From contig NZ_RHOH01000006.1 of NCBI RefSeq assembly GCF_003946115.1, positions 62,001-126,000 on the forward strand: a stretch of 64,000 nt of DNA, read 5' to 3'. Under the pieces are notes generated by a model. The model saw only the letters and a list, made by a program, of their open reading frames with translations. It was not told the DNA's origin and did not search any database. Position numbers and translations under genes: made by a program. Source of the stretch: Lacticaseibacillus daqingensis. Lineage in GTDB: Bacteria; Bacillota; Bacilli; Lactobacillales; Lactobacillaceae. Positions within the stretch are counted from its first letter, which is position 1. Every line of letters begins with the position of its first letter. Shown here one piece after another: positions 43,490 through 54,999 of this stretch.

Positions 43490-43878
43490 CGCTGGCCGGC
43501 AGCGTGAGTCTGGCCGGTCACTTAGGCCGGCAGGTTCCGCTCTGCAGCTTTTGGGGCCGGAACGCAGTGGGGCCCGGAAAAAGCCAGAAGTGCACTGTCT
43601 TTTCCCTCGGGTTGAACCCGACTTGCCAAGCCCGCAAGTCAGGCTCAAACACGGCCCAGCTTCTAAGCGATAAATCACTAAGGAGCTCGATACTGCTGGG
43701 CCCCAATCTGCGCCGCTACGCCTGCCGACCTAAGAGGCCTGGGGTGGTGACTGACATTCAAAATCACCGAACAGTGAGTGGTTATAATCAACCTGGCGAG
43801 CTAGCCAAGGCGGCTTGCGTGGTGTTCAGATGCTTAGAATACGAGCCTTGGTAGGGTCACTGGGCGCTAACACGGCTT
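43490..43878. repeat. Dispersed 0.4-kb structured element, copy 2
   Basis: Second copy of the element at 9562-9960, in the same orientation and again directly after a plus-strand gene with its terminator. It keeps the closing repeat GGCCGGCAGG/CCTGCCGACC, here with one better base pair than copy 1. It also keeps the GTTCCG/CGGAAC plus CTGC/GCAG pseudoknot segment and the nested GGCCCAGC/GCTGGGCC hairpin. In that hairpin AGAAGCT has become AGGAGCT, turning a T-A pair into T-G. GACTTGC/GCAAGTC pairs over 7 bp here against 5 bp in copy 1. The last third (GCCAAGGC/GCCTTGG) also forms a hairpin in this copy only. Confidence 0.75.
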
Positions 43879-44289
43879 TCGGTCGCTATCGGTTTTCCCC
43901 CGGATGTTTCAGTTAATCATCATCGGAGGACGGAGATTCAGCCTGTGACACTGGAAGCGGAGGCGGGTGGCGGCGAAACGCATGGGGTTCCCAGACGTCA
44001 AAGTGCGGTCTCCAGACCCACCATTGTTGTAAGCCGGCAAAGTGTGCCGCCTAGCAGCAGTCTCACACCTCCGGTCGCGTGCGCCCTACGGTGGCTTGCG
44101 GTGTTGCCGGCAAGCACGCTACCGAACAACACCGTGCAAATGAGGCGAGAAAGAAAGGATGTCTGGGCCTGTGTGACGAACGGATCGGGGTGGGCACAGA
44201 CGAAAGGAAACCAGGAACGGTGCCCTCCCCGAAAGACGTAATCAATGTTAGAATAGACCGTAATCAACCCAAGTTAAGGAGCGTCAGTG
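43879..44289 (+). other. Long GC-rich non-coding region before mutS
   Basis: This stretch of about 410 nt has no credible gene. Several inverted repeats are present: CGGTGTTG/CAACACCG around 44099-44134, TGGGG-TT-CCCA near 43984, two copies of GCCGGC, and a hairpin GGGGTGGGCAC/GTGCCCTCCCC (about 44188-44230) with a single mismatch just before the likely mutS promoter (TAGAAT near 44249). It does not carry a T-box, tmRNA or RNase P core that I recognise. It may be a structured leader, an sRNA or a decayed repeat. Confidence 0.4.
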
Positions 44290-46857
44290 ATGCCGCAAAA
44301 AACGCAAGACACGCCGATGATGCAACAGTATCAGGCGATTAAAGATCAGTACCCGGACGCCTTTTTGTTCTACCGCATCGGGGACTTTTACGAGCTGTTC
44401 TACGATGACGCCATCAAGGGCTCCCAGCTGCTGGAGCTGACGCTGACGGCGCGCAACAAAAGCGCGACCGATCCGATCCCGATGTGCGGGGTGCCGCACC
44501 ACGCGGCGCAAAGCTACGTCGACATTCTGGTCGACCAGGGCTATAAGGTCGCTATCTGTGAGCAGATGGAGGACCCGAAGAAGGCCGTGGGGATGGTGCG
44601 CCGCGAGGTGATCCAGCTCGTCACGCCGGGGACCAAGATGGCGGTCAAGATCGGTGAGGCCAAGTCGAATAACTACCTGGCCGCGGTGGTGCCGCAAGCC
44701 GAGCGCTACGGCTTCGCCTACGCGGACCTGTCCACCGGGGAGTTTAAGGTGACCGTTTTGACCAACCGCTTCACCTTGCAAAACGAGCTAGGGGCGCTCA
44801 ACGCCCGCGAAGTCGTGGTGCCAGAGGAGCTGGCAGACGCGGACGCCCAGCTGATCGGTGCCGGGCGCCTGCTGAGCCATGGGACCGCAGCAGTGCAGGC
44901 CGAGGCGAGCTACGTCAGCCAGGACCTGACCGACTCGCTTGAAGTCGAGGTCGTGGCGATGCTGATGAACTATCTGCTGACGACGCAAAAGCGCAGCCTG
45001 GCCCACATCCAAAAAGCGGTGGCGTACGCGCCGTCCGAGTTTTTGGAGATGGACCAAGACGCTCGCGCCAACCTTGACATCCTCAAGAACAGCCGCACGG
45101 GGCGCAAAGGCGACACGCTTTTGGCCGTGCTCGATAAGACCAAAACCGCGATGGGCGGCCGACTGCTCAAGCAGTGGCTGGACCGGCCGCTTTTGGACCT
45201 CAACCAGATCACGGCGCGGCAAAACCAGGTGCAGGACCTCTTAGACCACTATTTCGAGCGCAGCGAGCTGCAGGAGCGCCTGACCAAGGTGTACGACCTG
45301 GAGCGCCTGGCCGGGCGCGTGGCGTACGGCACGGTGAACGGGCGCGACCTGATCCAGTTGCAGACGTCTTTGGACCAGATCCCCGCGCTGCAAAACATTT
45401 TGGCCACGCTCGACGATGGCAGCTTCACGGCGCTGCTGGACGCACTGGATCCGGTGCAGGATGTCGCGAACCTGATCCGCCGGGCGATCGAGCCGGAGCC
45501 GCCGATCTCCATCATGGATGGCGGCGTGATCCTGCGCGGCTACAACGCCAAGCTCGACGCCTACCGCGAAACTATGGCGAACTCCAAGCAGTGGATCGCG
45601 GAACTAGAGGCCAGCGAGCGCGCGGCCACTGGGATCCACAACCTCCGCATCCGCTTCAACAAGGTGTTCGGCTACTACATCGAGGTGACCAAGGCCAACC
45701 TGAGCAAGGTCCCGGCCGACCGTTACGAGCGCAAGCAAACGCTGACTAACGCGGAACGGTTTTCCACGCCGGCGCTGAAGGAAAAGGAAAGCCTGATCCT
45801 GGAAGCGGAAGCGCACGCCACCGGACTGGAGTACGACCTGTTCCAAGATATTCGCGAGCAGGTGAAGGCGCAGATCACCCGGCTGCAGCAGCTGGCGGCG
45901 CGCGTGGCGGCGCTGGATGTGCTGCAAAGCTACGCGGTGGTCGCGGAGAACAACCATTTTGTGCGGCCGAGCATGCACGCCGGCCGCCACGACCTGGCGA
46001 TCCACGGCGGCCGGCACCCGGTGGTCGAGCTGGTGCTGGGCGAGGCCCAGTACATCCCCAACGATGTCATCATGGACGATCAAACTGACATCCTGCTGAT
46101 CACCGGCCCGAACATGTCAGGGAAAAGCACGTACATGCGCCAGCTCGCATTGACCGTGATCATGGCGCAGGCCGGCAGCTTTGTGGCGGCCACCGACGCC
46201 AGCCTGCCGGTGTTCGACCAGATCTTCACCCGCATCGGGGCGGCCGATGACCTCGCCAACGGCCAAAGTACGTTCATGGTCGAGATGATGGAGGCTGAGG
46301 CGGCTCTGAGCCACGCGACGGCCAGTTCGCTGATCCTGTTTGACGAAATCGGGCGGGGCACGGCCACGTATGACGGCATGGCGCTGGCGCAGGCCATCAT
46401 CGAGTACCTGCACGACCATGTGCACGCCAAGACCCTGTTTTCGACCCACTACCACGAGCTGACGGCGCTGGCCGATCAGCTGGCCAAGCTCCAAAACGTG
46501 CACGTCGGGGCGGTCGAGGAAAACGGCACGCTGGTCTTTTTGCACAAGATGCTGCCGGGGCCGGCCGATAAGTCGTACGGGATCCATGTCGCCAAGCTGG
46601 CCGGGTTGCCGAGCAGCCTGCTCAACCGCGCCGATGCGATCCTCAGCACGCTGGAATCCGACAGCCCGAGCACTGCGCCGGCTCAGCCAGTTGTGCAGGA
46701 GGCCGAGGCCCAGCTGTCGTTGTTTGAACCGGAACCCGCGGTCGCCAAGCCCGACCCGCTGTTGAAGAAGCTGGCGAAGTTCGACCTGATGGCGGCGACC
46801 CCGATGGATGCGATGAACCTGTTGTATGATGTCCAAAAGCAACTGAAGAAGAGGTGA
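44290..46857 (+). CDS. mutS: DNA mismatch repair protein MutS
   Basis: The 855-residue MutS has the mismatch-binding Phe-x-Glu in [15 protein letters not shown] (about residues 29-43), the connector and lever domains, and the C-terminal ATPase with Walker [14 protein letters not shown] (about 608-620) and [16 protein letters not shown]. It detects mismatches and recruits MutL. AAGGAG eight bases before ATG 44290 sets the start. mutL follows after 4 nt. Confidence 0.97.
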   Translation: MPQKTQDTPMMQQYQAIKDQYPDAFLFYRIGDFYELFYDDAIKGSQLLELTLTARNKSATDPIPMCGVPHHAAQSYVDILVDQGYKVAICEQMEDPKKAVGMVRREVIQLVTPGTKMAVKIGEAKSNNYLAAVVPQAERYGFAYADLSTGEFKVTVLTNRFTLQNELGALNAREVVVPEELADADAQLIGAGRLLSHGTAAVQAEASYVSQDLTDSLEVEVVAMLMNYLLTTQKRSLAHIQKAVAYAPSEFLEMDQDARANLDILKNSRTGRKGDTLLAVLDKTKTAMGGRLLKQWLDRPLLDLNQITARQNQVQDLLDHYFERSELQERLTKVYDLERLAGRVAYGTVNGRDLIQLQTSLDQIPALQNILATLDDGSFTALLDALDPVQDVANLIRRAIEPEPPISIMDGGVILRGYNAKLDAYRETMANSKQWIAELEASERAATGIHNLRIRFNKVFGYYIEVTKANLSKVPADRYERKQTLTNAERFSTPALKEKESLILEAEAHATGLEYDLFQDIREQVKAQITRLQQLAARVAALDVLQSYAVVAENNHFVRPSMHAGRHDLAIHGGRHPVVELVLGEAQYIPNDVIMDDQTDILLITGPNMSGKSTYMRQLALTVIMAQAGSFVAATDASLPVFDQIFTRIGAADDLANGQSTFMVEMMEAEAALSHATASSLILFDEIGRGTATYDGMALAQAIIEYLHDHVHAKTLFSTHYHELTALADQLAKLQNVHVGAVEENGTLVFLHKMLPGPADKSYGIHVAKLAGLPSSLLNRADAILSTLESDSPSTAPAQPVVQEAEAQLSLFEPEPAVAKPDPLLKKLAKFDLMAATPMDAMNLLYDVQKQLKKR

Positions 46858-46861
46858 GCGA

Positions 46862-48805
46862 ATGGCCAAGATCCACGAATTATCCCAGACGCTGGCAAAC
46901 CAGATTGCTGCCGGGGAAGTGATCGAACACCCGGCCAGTGTCGTCAAGGAGCTGGTCGAAAACGCGATCGATGCCGGGGCCACGCAAGTTGATGTGCTGG
47001 TGGAAGACGCCGGCATGCGCACCGTGCAGGTCATCGATAACGGCAGCGGGATCGCTGCCGAGGATGTGCCCACGGCCTTTTTGCGCCACGCCACGTCCAA
47101 GATCCTGACCACGCGCGACTTGTTCAATGTGCACAGCCTCGGGTTTCGCGGTGAGGCGCTGGCCAGTATCGCGGCGGTCGCCGATGTCACCCTGATCACT
47201 GCCACCGAAGACGGGCTGGGCACCCAGGCCCACATTCAGGGCGGTAAGTTCCTGGCGCAGCAGACCACGGCCGCCCGCCAAGGGACGCAGTTGACCGTGC
47301 ACGACCTGTTTTACAACACGCCGGCGCGCTTGAAGTACGTCAAGTCGCAAGCCACCGAACTGTCGCGCATCGCCGACATCGTCAACCGGCTCGCCCTGGC
47401 ACACCCGGAAGTGGCGGTGACGCTCAAGAATAGGCAGAACCTGATGCTCAAAACGGCCGGTCACGGCGACCTGCAGCAAACCATCGCCGGCATCTACGGT
47501 GTCGGCACGGCCAAGGCGATGATGACGATCACGGGGCAGGACCTCGACTTCACCATTTCAGGGTTCACGAGCCTGCCGGACACCACCCGGGCCAGCCGCA
47601 ACTACCTGAGCCTGATGGTCAATGGTCGCTACATCAAAAACTACCAGCTGACCAAGGCCCTGATCGCGGGTTACGGCTCCAAGCTGATGGTCGGGCGCTA
47701 CCCAGTGGCGATCATCAACATTCAGATGGATCCGCTTCTCGTCGATGTGAACGTGCACCCGACGAAACAGGAGGTGCGCCTGAGCAAAGAGGACCAGCTG
47801 GGCGCGCTTTTGACAGATGCGATTCGCCATCAGTTGGGTGCGCAGAATTTGATCCCGGATGCCTTGCACAACCTGCCGCACCACCCGGCGGTGAACCTAG
47901 ACCAGCTGGCGATGACGCTCAACGAGGCGTCCAAGGCCCAAACCGTGCAGGAAACCGTTGCCCCGCTGCCTGTGACCACCCCTGCAGCATCGGCGCAACC
48001 GGCGGCGACCGACGCCTCACCGGTGCCGGCGACGTCATCGCAGCCCGCCGGCTTTGGCCTGGCGATTACCGACTTGCCAAGCGAACCGATCTTCAAGGAT
48101 CCGGCCCGACTGGCGGCGTGGGACGCACGTTACGCGCAGCCTGCACCGGCGGCAGAGCCGGCGCCGAAGCTCACCCCGGTGGCCGCCCCGGCTGAGCGCT
48201 TCCCGCACCTGCGCTACCTGGCGCAGGTGCACGGCACCTACTTGCTGGCGGAGGCCGAAGACGGGCTGTACCTGCTCGATCAGCACGCCGCCCAGGAGCG
48301 GGTGAACTACGAGTACTACCGCGTGGCGATCGGCGAGGTCGGCACCGCGCAGCAGGCGCTGCTCGTGCCGCTGGTGTTGGATTACCCCGCCAGCGACGCG
48401 GTGGCGATTCGTGCGCACCGCGACGTGTTGGAAAGCGTCGGCCTGTACTTGGAGGATTTTGGCCAAAACACCTTCGAGGTGCGCCAACACCCGACCTGGT
48501 TCAAGGCGGGGCAAGAAACCGAAACGATCCGCGAGATGGTCGACTGGGTGTTGCGGGACGGCAAGCTCAGCGTGGCCGATTTTCGGGAGAAAACGGCCAT
48601 CATGATGAGCTGTAAGTGCGCCATCAAGGCCAACCATCACCTCGATGCCCCGCAGGCGCAGGCGCTGTTGACCAAGCTGGCAACGGCGGAGAACCCGTTC
48701 AACTGCCCGCACGGTCGGCCGGTGCTTGTGCATTTTTCTAACACGGACTTGGAGAAAATGTTCAAGCGCATCCAGGACAGCCACGAAAGTGAGGCGCGGC
48801 AATGA
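46862..48805 (+). CDS. mutL: DNA mismatch repair protein MutL
   Basis: The 647-residue GHKL ATPase has motifs [27 protein letters not shown] and [16 protein letters not shown] in the first 170 residues. A Pro/Ala-rich linker (about 375-440) follows. The C-terminal domain has the endonuclease metal motif [12 protein letters not shown] (DQHAx2Ex4E), so it should nick DNA as in other MutH-less bacteria, and the [11 protein letters not shown] element. GAGGTG precedes ATG 46862. It overlaps maf by 4 nt. Confidence 0.96.
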   Translation: MAKIHELSQTLANQIAAGEVIEHPASVVKELVENAIDAGATQVDVLVEDAGMRTVQVIDNGSGIAAEDVPTAFLRHATSKILTTRDLFNVHSLGFRGEALASIAAVADVTLITATEDGLGTQAHIQGGKFLAQQTTAARQGTQLTVHDLFYNTPARLKYVKSQATELSRIADIVNRLALAHPEVAVTLKNRQNLMLKTAGHGDLQQTIAGIYGVGTAKAMMTITGQDLDFTISGFTSLPDTTRASRNYLSLMVNGRYIKNYQLTKALIAGYGSKLMVGRYPVAIINIQMDPLLVDVNVHPTKQEVRLSKEDQLGALLTDAIRHQLGAQNLIPDALHNLPHHPAVNLDQLAMTLNEASKAQTVQETVAPLPVTTPAASAQPAATDASPVPATSSQPAGFGLAITDLPSEPIFKDPARLAAWDARYAQPAPAAEPAPKLTPVAAPAERFPHLRYLAQVHGTYLLAEAEDGLYLLDQHAAQERVNYEYYRVAIGEVGTAQQALLVPLVLDYPASDAVAIRAHRDVLESVGLYLEDFGQNTFEVRQHPTWFKAGQETETIREMVDWVLRDGKLSVADFREKTAIMMSCKCAIKANHHLDAPQAQALLTKLATAENPFNCPHGRPVLVHFSNTDLEKMFKRIQDSHESEARQ

Positions 48806-49362
48806 TCATCCTCGCCAGCAGCTCGCCGCGCCGGCGTGAGCTCCTCAGCCGCCTGGTGCCTGACTTCACCGTTGTCCCCGCGGCCATCGACGAGCGCGCC
48901 TTGCCGGTGCTTGCGCCCGCGCCATACGTGCAAAGCCTCGCGATCGCGAAGGCGCAGGCGGTGGCGGCGCTGCACCCGGCGGCCACCGTCATCGCCGCGG
49001 ACACCATGTGTTATCAAGGGGCTGACCTGCTGGGCAAGCCCAAGGACCGCGCGGATGCGGCCCGGATGCTGCGCCAGCTGGCCGGCACCACGCACCACTG
49101 TGCCACCGGGCTCGCCATCGCGCGGCCGGGCCAGCCGCTGCAAACCGCGGTGGTCACCACGGCCGTGACCTTTTGGCCGCTGGATGACGCGGCGATCGAC
49201 CGCTACCTCGATACCGGCGAGTACCGCGACAAGGCGGGCGCGTACGGCATTCAGGGGCAAGGGGCGTTGTTGGTGCGCGCCATTGACGGCGACTTTTACA
49301 ATATTGTCGGGTTGCCGATCGCAACGCTTGGCCGCATGCTTCACGGACTTGCCCTGGACTAA
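48802..49362 (+). CDS. maf: Maf family nucleotide pyrophosphatase
   Basis: The 186-residue protein starts [20 protein letters not shown] (Maf P-loop-like SSSPRR motif) and has [10 protein letters not shown] and [13 protein letters not shown], all family marks. Maf proteins hydrolyse non-canonical or canonical NTPs to NMPs and affect septation. It starts in the mutL stop (ATGA). In this position, between mutL and ruvA, it may be a house-cleaning partner of mismatch repair, which is inference. Confidence 0.93.
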   Translation: MIILASSSPRRRELLSRLVPDFTVVPAAIDERALPVLAPAPYVQSLAIAKAQAVAALHPAATVIAADTMCYQGADLLGKPKDRADAARMLRQLAGTTHHCATGLAIARPGQPLQTAVVTTAVTFWPLDDAAIDRYLDTGEYRDKAGAYGIQGQGALLVRAIDGDFYNIVGLPIATLGRMLHGLALD

Positions 49363-49367
49363 ACGAA

Positions 49368-49404
49368 AAGGCGCGCCGCTTCCAAGATGGAGGCGGCGCG
49401 CCTT
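49368..49404. terminator. Bidirectional terminator between maf and the TVP38 gene
   Basis: AAGGCGCGCCGC and GCGGCGCGCCTT form a 12-bp stem, with A and T runs on either side, between the two convergent stop codons. Confidence 0.8.
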
Positions 49405-49411
49405 AGTGTGA

Positions 49412-50005
49412 TCAGAAGAACTGCAGGAGCCACTGCGCCCCGACGATCAAGGCGTAGGAGTACGCGGCGATGGTGACCGGCTTGCCCAGCACGATGATCC
49501 AAAAGAAGGTGGAAAATTTCATCTTGGTCAGCCCCGCGATCAGACACAGCACGTCGTCTGGTGCGACCGGCGCGATGATGGCCGCCGCGAACAGCCAATT
49601 GAAGCGGTGCTGATTCGTGGTTTTGGCGATGTACTTGTCGTAAGTCGCCTCGCTGATGATGAACAGAATGAACGGCTTGCCGTAGTGGCGCGCCAAAAAG
49701 AAGTTGAGGCACGAGCCGATGCTGATGCCGATGTAGTTGTAGGCAAAGCCTGCCCACGGCCCGAACAGCAGCACACCGGCGGCGGTGCTGATACCGCCAG
49801 GGATGATCGGGATGACGACCTGGATGATCTGGATGCCGATGAAAATTAGCGGCCCAACAAGGCCGGTCGTGGTCAGGTAAGCTTGTAGGCTCGGCAGGTC
49901 GTGAAAGACGCCGAGCTGGTACCAGTAAACCGTCAGGCCAAGACATACGCTTAGGCTGACGAAGGCGCCGAGGTTGATGAAGCGGCGGGCCGTGGTCGGG
50001 GACAT
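49412..50005 (-). CDS. TVP38/TMEM64 (VTT domain) membrane protein
   Basis: A 197-residue protein of about five to six helices with the VTT (SNARE-associated) pattern: IIPGGISTAAGVLLFGPWAG, followed by NYIGISIGSCLNFFLARHYG and APDDVLCLIAGL. Family members include DedA-like lipid scramblases or flippases; the exact role here is unknown. The frame opens at GTG 50017; ATG 50005 is chosen although its ribosome-binding site is weak. It is the only minus-strand gene inside the mutS-tgt block. Confidence 0.85.
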   Translation of the reverse strand: MSPTTARRFINLGAFVSLSVCLGLTVYWYQLGVFHDLPSLQAYLTTTGLVGPLIFIGIQIIQVVIPIIPGGISTAAGVLLFGPWAGFAYNYIGISIGSCLNFFLARHYGKPFILFIISEATYDKYIAKTTNQHRFNWLFAAAIIAPVAPDDVLCLIAGLTKMKFSTFFWIIVLGKPVTIAAYSYALIVGAQWLLQFF

Positions 50006-50205
50006 CTGCGCACCCACTTTCGTTGTGATTAAGTTAAGTTTAGCAAGCGCGGCGGCGCTTGGCTAGCGGGCCGTTTGACTGAAACGGGCTCGGTCCTGCG
50101 CCCGAGGCCGGTAGCACGGCGCTGCGCCTTGCACGAACAGTTTCGTCACCTCGGCTCAAGTATGATAAAATGGTGGGCAAACGTGTGTACTGAAAGGATG
50201 GCAAC

Positions 50206-50787
50206 ATGTACGAATACTTCAAAGGCGTGGTCGCCGCGGTCACGCCCGGCTATGTGGTGTTGGACGTCGCGGGCGTCGGCTATCGGCTGCTCGTCACCAA
50301 CCCTTATGCCTACACGGTCGGTGCGGCTGCCACGATTTTTGTGCAGCACATCATCCGCGAGAACGACCAGGCGCTGTATGGCTTCGCAACGGCGGCCGAT
50401 AAGCAGACCTTCAACCAGCTGCTGACGGTGACCGGCATCGGGCCCAAATCCGCGCTGGCGATCCTCGCCAACGCCAACCCAGGCGGCCTGGCGACCGCGG
50501 TTGCGCAAGGCGACGTGGCCTTTTTGACCAAGTTCCCCGGCATCGGGAAGAAAACGGCCCAGCAGATCATCCTGGACCTCAAGGGCAAGCTGGCCGAGCC
50601 TGCTGGCGACCTGTTCGCGGCGCCGGAAGCCCCGGTGGACGGTGCGCTGGCAGACGCTTTGGCCGCGCTGGTGGCTTTGGGCTACCCCGAAAAGGCGGTG
50701 GCCAAGCTGACCAAGACGCTGGCGGCGACTTCGGCCACCACCACGGACGCGTACCTGCGCGAAGGGTTGACGTTACTGAGCAAGTAG
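50206..50787 (+). CDS. ruvA: Holliday junction branch migration protein RuvA
   Basis: A 193-residue RuvA: N-terminal OB fold ([20 protein letters not shown]), two helix-hairpin-helix motifs ([28 protein letters not shown]) and a C-terminal three-helix domain that contacts RuvB. It holds the junction as a tetramer. AAAGGATG precedes ATG 50206. ruvB follows 40 nt later. Confidence 0.97.
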   Translation: MYEYFKGVVAAVTPGYVVLDVAGVGYRLLVTNPYAYTVGAAATIFVQHIIRENDQALYGFATAADKQTFNQLLTVTGIGPKSALAILANANPGGLATAVAQGDVAFLTKFPGIGKKTAQQIILDLKGKLAEPAGDLFAAPEAPVDGALADALAALVALGYPEKAVAKLTKTLAATSATTTDAYLREGLTLLSK

Positions 50788-50827
50788 ACGCGCGCCGCAT
50801 TGCGGTGGGCGGAAAGGAGGCCTTGCA

Positions 50828-51829
50828 TTGGCCGAAGAACGACTGGTTTCCAGCCAAAGTGATACCGAAGAAGACGCCATCGAGCGCAGCCTGCGCCCCC
50901 ACCACTTGTCCGAGTACATCGGGCAGACGGCGGTGAAGGCACAGCTGAGCGTGTACATCCAGGCGGCGCAAAAGCGTGAAGAGGCGCTGGACCACGTGCT
51001 GCTGTATGGGCCTCCCGGGTTAGGGAAAACCACGCTGGCGCTGGTGATCGCTAACGAGCTTGGCGTCAACAGTCGCACCACCTCGGGCCCGGCGATCGAA
51101 AAGCCCGGCGACCTGGTGGCGCTTTTGAACGAGCTGCAGCCCGGCGATGTCCTTTTCATCGACGAGATCCACCGGCTGCCCAAGATCGTCGAGGAAATGC
51201 TGTACTCGGCGATGGAGGATTTTTACATCGACATTGTGGTGGGGCAGGGCCCGACCGCGCACCCGGTGCACTTCCCGTTGCCGCCGTTCACGCTGATCGG
51301 CGCGACGACGCGGGCGGGGATGCTGTCGGCGCCGTTGCGCGACCGGTTCGGCATCACCCAGCACATGGCGTACTACCAACCCAGCGAGCTGCAAGAGATC
51401 GTGCTGCGCTCCGCCGATATTTTCAACATGGCACTGCCGGCGGACTCCGCGCTTGAAATCGCGCGGCGCTCCCGTGGCACCCCCCGGATCGCCAACCGCC
51501 TGCTCAAGCGGATCCGCGACTTCGCCGATGTGGCGGAGTCCCCGGTGTCCGTCAGCCTGGTGGACCACGCGCTGACGCAGCTGCAGGTGGACGACCACGG
51601 CCTTGACGCCATCGACCGCAAGCTGCTCATGATGATGATCCGCGATTACGCCGGTGGCCCAGTTGGGTTGTCGACCATTGCGGCTAACATCGGCGAGGAA
51701 ACCGCGACCATTGAAGAGATGTACGAACCCTACCTGCTTCAACTCGGCTTTTTGAAGCGCACGCCGCGCGGTCGCATGGTGACCCCCGCCGGCTTTGCCC
51801 ACCTTGAGATGCCGTACCCCATCCAATAA
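50828..51829 (+). CDS. ruvB: Holliday junction helicase RuvB
   Basis: The 333-residue AAA+ motor has Walker [10 protein letters not shown] (about residues 61-69), Walker [10 protein letters not shown], sensor [18 protein letters not shown] and a C-terminal winged helix (ending [16 protein letters not shown]). Start TTG 50828 lies seven bases after GGAGG. It drives branch migration with RuvA. Confidence 0.97.
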   Translation: MAEERLVSSQSDTEEDAIERSLRPHHLSEYIGQTAVKAQLSVYIQAAQKREEALDHVLLYGPPGLGKTTLALVIANELGVNSRTTSGPAIEKPGDLVALLNELQPGDVLFIDEIHRLPKIVEEMLYSAMEDFYIDIVVGQGPTAHPVHFPLPPFTLIGATTRAGMLSAPLRDRFGITQHMAYYQPSELQEIVLRSADIFNMALPADSALEIARRSRGTPRIANRLLKRIRDFADVAESPVSVSLVDHALTQLQVDDHGLDAIDRKLLMMMIRDYAGGPVGLSTIAANIGEETATIEEMYEPYLLQLGFLKRTPRGRMVTPAGFAHLEMPYPIQ

Positions 51830-51843
51830 GGAGATTGACCACA

Positions 51844-52878
51844 TTGCTGACCACTGAAGATTTTGACTACGACCTGCCTCAGGAACTGATCGCCCAGACC
51901 CCGCTGCAAAAGCGTGACGCCAGCCGCATGCTGGTGCTTAACGCAGAAACCGGCGCGATGGCCGACAAGCACTTCTACGACATCCTCGACTACCTGAATC
52001 CAGGCGACGCCGTGGTGATGAACGACACGCGCGTGATGCCGGCGCGGCTGTACGGCGTGAAGCCGGAAACCGGGGCGCACATGGAAGTGCTGCTGTTGCG
52101 CAACATCGAAGGCGACAAGTGGGAGACCCTGATGAAGCCGGCCAAAAAGGCGCCGGTGGGCACGGTGGTTGATTTTGGTGACGGTCTGCTGACCGCCACG
52201 GTGGTCGAGGAACTCGAACACGGTGGCCGTATTATCGAGTTCCATTACAACGGGATCTTCATGGAGATCCTTGACCAGCTCGGCGAGACGCCGTTGCCAC
52301 CGTACATCAAGGAGAAGCTCGACGACCCTGAGATGTACCAAACCGTTTACGCCAAGGAGATCGGCTCAGCCGCGGCCCCAACCGCCGGCCTGCACTGGAC
52401 GGAAGAACTGTTGCAACAGGCGCAGACGAAGGGGGTGCACCTCGTGTACCTGACCCTGCATGTGGGGCTGGGCACCTTCCGCCCCGTGTCCGTCAGCAAC
52501 ATTGAGGACCACAAGATGCACAGCGAGTTCTACCGCTTTTCTCAGGAAGCGGCCGACACCCTGAATGAAGTGCGCCAAAACGGCGGCCGCATCATCGCCA
52601 CCGGCACGACCTCGATTCGCACGCTGGAAACCATCGGCACCAAGTTTGACGGCGAGCTGAAGGCTGACTCCGGCTGGACCGACATCTTCATCAAGCCGGG
52701 CTACCAGTGGCGCGCCGTGGACGCATTCATCACCAACTTCCACCTGCCAAAGTCCACCTTGGTGATGCTCGTCGCCTCCTTCACCGGCCGCGAAAACATC
52801 CTGAATGCTTACCACCACGCCATCAAAGAACGCTACCGCTTCTTCAGCTTTGGCGATGCGATGTTTATTCACAGATAA
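51844..52878 (+). CDS. queA: S-adenosylmethionine:tRNA ribosyltransferase-isomerase
   Basis: The 344-residue QueA transfers the ribosyl part of SAM to preQ1 in tRNA to make epoxyqueuosine. It begins [20 protein letters not shown] and has [12 protein letters not shown] and [11 protein letters not shown] 51844 is ten bases after AAGGAG; TTG 51835 is too close to that site. Repeat array C begins at the base after its stop codon and separates it from tgt. Confidence 0.96.
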   Translation: MLTTEDFDYDLPQELIAQTPLQKRDASRMLVLNAETGAMADKHFYDILDYLNPGDAVVMNDTRVMPARLYGVKPETGAHMEVLLLRNIEGDKWETLMKPAKKAPVGTVVDFGDGLLTATVVEELEHGGRIIEFHYNGIFMEILDQLGETPLPPYIKEKLDDPEMYQTVYAKEIGSAAAPTAGLHWTEELLQQAQTKGVHLVYLTLHVGLGTFRPVSVSNIEDHKMHSEFYRFSQEAADTLNEVRQNGGRIIATGTTSIRTLETIGTKFDGELKADSGWTDIFIKPGYQWRAVDAFITNFHLPKSTLVMLVASFTGRENILNAYHHAIKERYRFFSFGDAMFIHR

Positions 52879-54430
<1,552 letters not shown>

Positions 54431-54499
54431 GGCTGGTCTAATGTGCCGGAATTTGTTACAGTATTCAGTGAACTTTAAAAAGAAAACGAGGTGCCTATC

Positions 54500-54850
54500 A
54501 TGGGGCAAGGAACTTCAATGATCATTCTGGTCATTTTCATGGGCGCGTTCATGTACTTTGGCATGATGCGGCCGCAAAAAAAGCAACAGCAAAAGCGCCA
54601 GGAGATGCTTAACGGCGTCAAGAAGGGCGATCACATCATCACCATCGGCGGGCTACACGGCGTGGTCGATTCCATCGACACCACCGCTGGCACCGTTGAT
54701 ATCGATGTCGATGGGGTCTTCTTGACCTTTAGCCTGACGGCGATTCGCACCGTCAACGCACCGGCTGCGCCACAGGCCCCGAAGGCTGATGACGCGAGTG
54801 ACGCCAACGACGACAAGGGCTATTCCGAAGGCGACGACAACAACAAGTAA
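54500..54850 (+). CDS. yajC: Preprotein translocase subunit YajC
   Basis: A 116-residue protein with one membrane helix (SMIILVIFMGAFMYFGM) followed by RPQKKQQQKRQEML and a YajC beta domain (VKKGDHIITIGGLHGVV). The acidic C-terminal tail (DDASDANDDKGYSEGDDNN) is species-specific. YajC associates with SecDF. GAGGTG six bases before ATG 54500 sets the start. Downstream of tgt, as usual. Confidence 0.95.
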   Translation: MGQGTSMIILVIFMGAFMYFGMMRPQKKQQQKRQEMLNGVKKGDHIITIGGLHGVVDSIDTTAGTVDIDVDGVFLTFSLTAIRTVNAPAAPQAPKADDASDANDDKGYSEGDDNNK

Positions 54851-54861
54851 TGGCAGTGATG

Positions 54862-54908
54862 CCGCCCCTGTGCACGACCCACTCGGTCGAGCACAGGGGC
54901 GGTTTTTT
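54862..54908 (+). terminator. Terminator after yajC
   Basis: CCGCCCCTGTGC (54862-54873) and GCACAGGGGCGG (54891-54902) form a 12-bp stem followed by six T. Confidence 0.92.
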
Positions 54909-54921
54909 GCTGGCGGCAATC

Positions 54922-54935
54922 TGATAACGGTAACA
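54922..54935 (+). promoter_or_regulatory. CcpA cre site before the maltodextrin operon
   Basis: TGATAACGGTAACA matches the cre consensus TGWNANCGNTNWCA at every fixed position. It lies 64 nt before the first GH13 gene. It suggests repression by CcpA with HPr-Ser-P when glucose is present. Confidence 0.85.
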
Positions 54936-54999
54936 GGGCTTGAACGCTTGTGCAAAGCGAGGCGCTTCCTTACGCTTAGTGAAGAAAGGTGGTGCGCTC

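Noticed and set aside
43879-44289. T-box leader, RNase P RNA or tmRNA before mutS
   Set aside because: No AGGGTGGNACCGCG T-box bulge, no GAGGAAAGTCC of RNase P and no tmRNA tag or acceptor ends were found.
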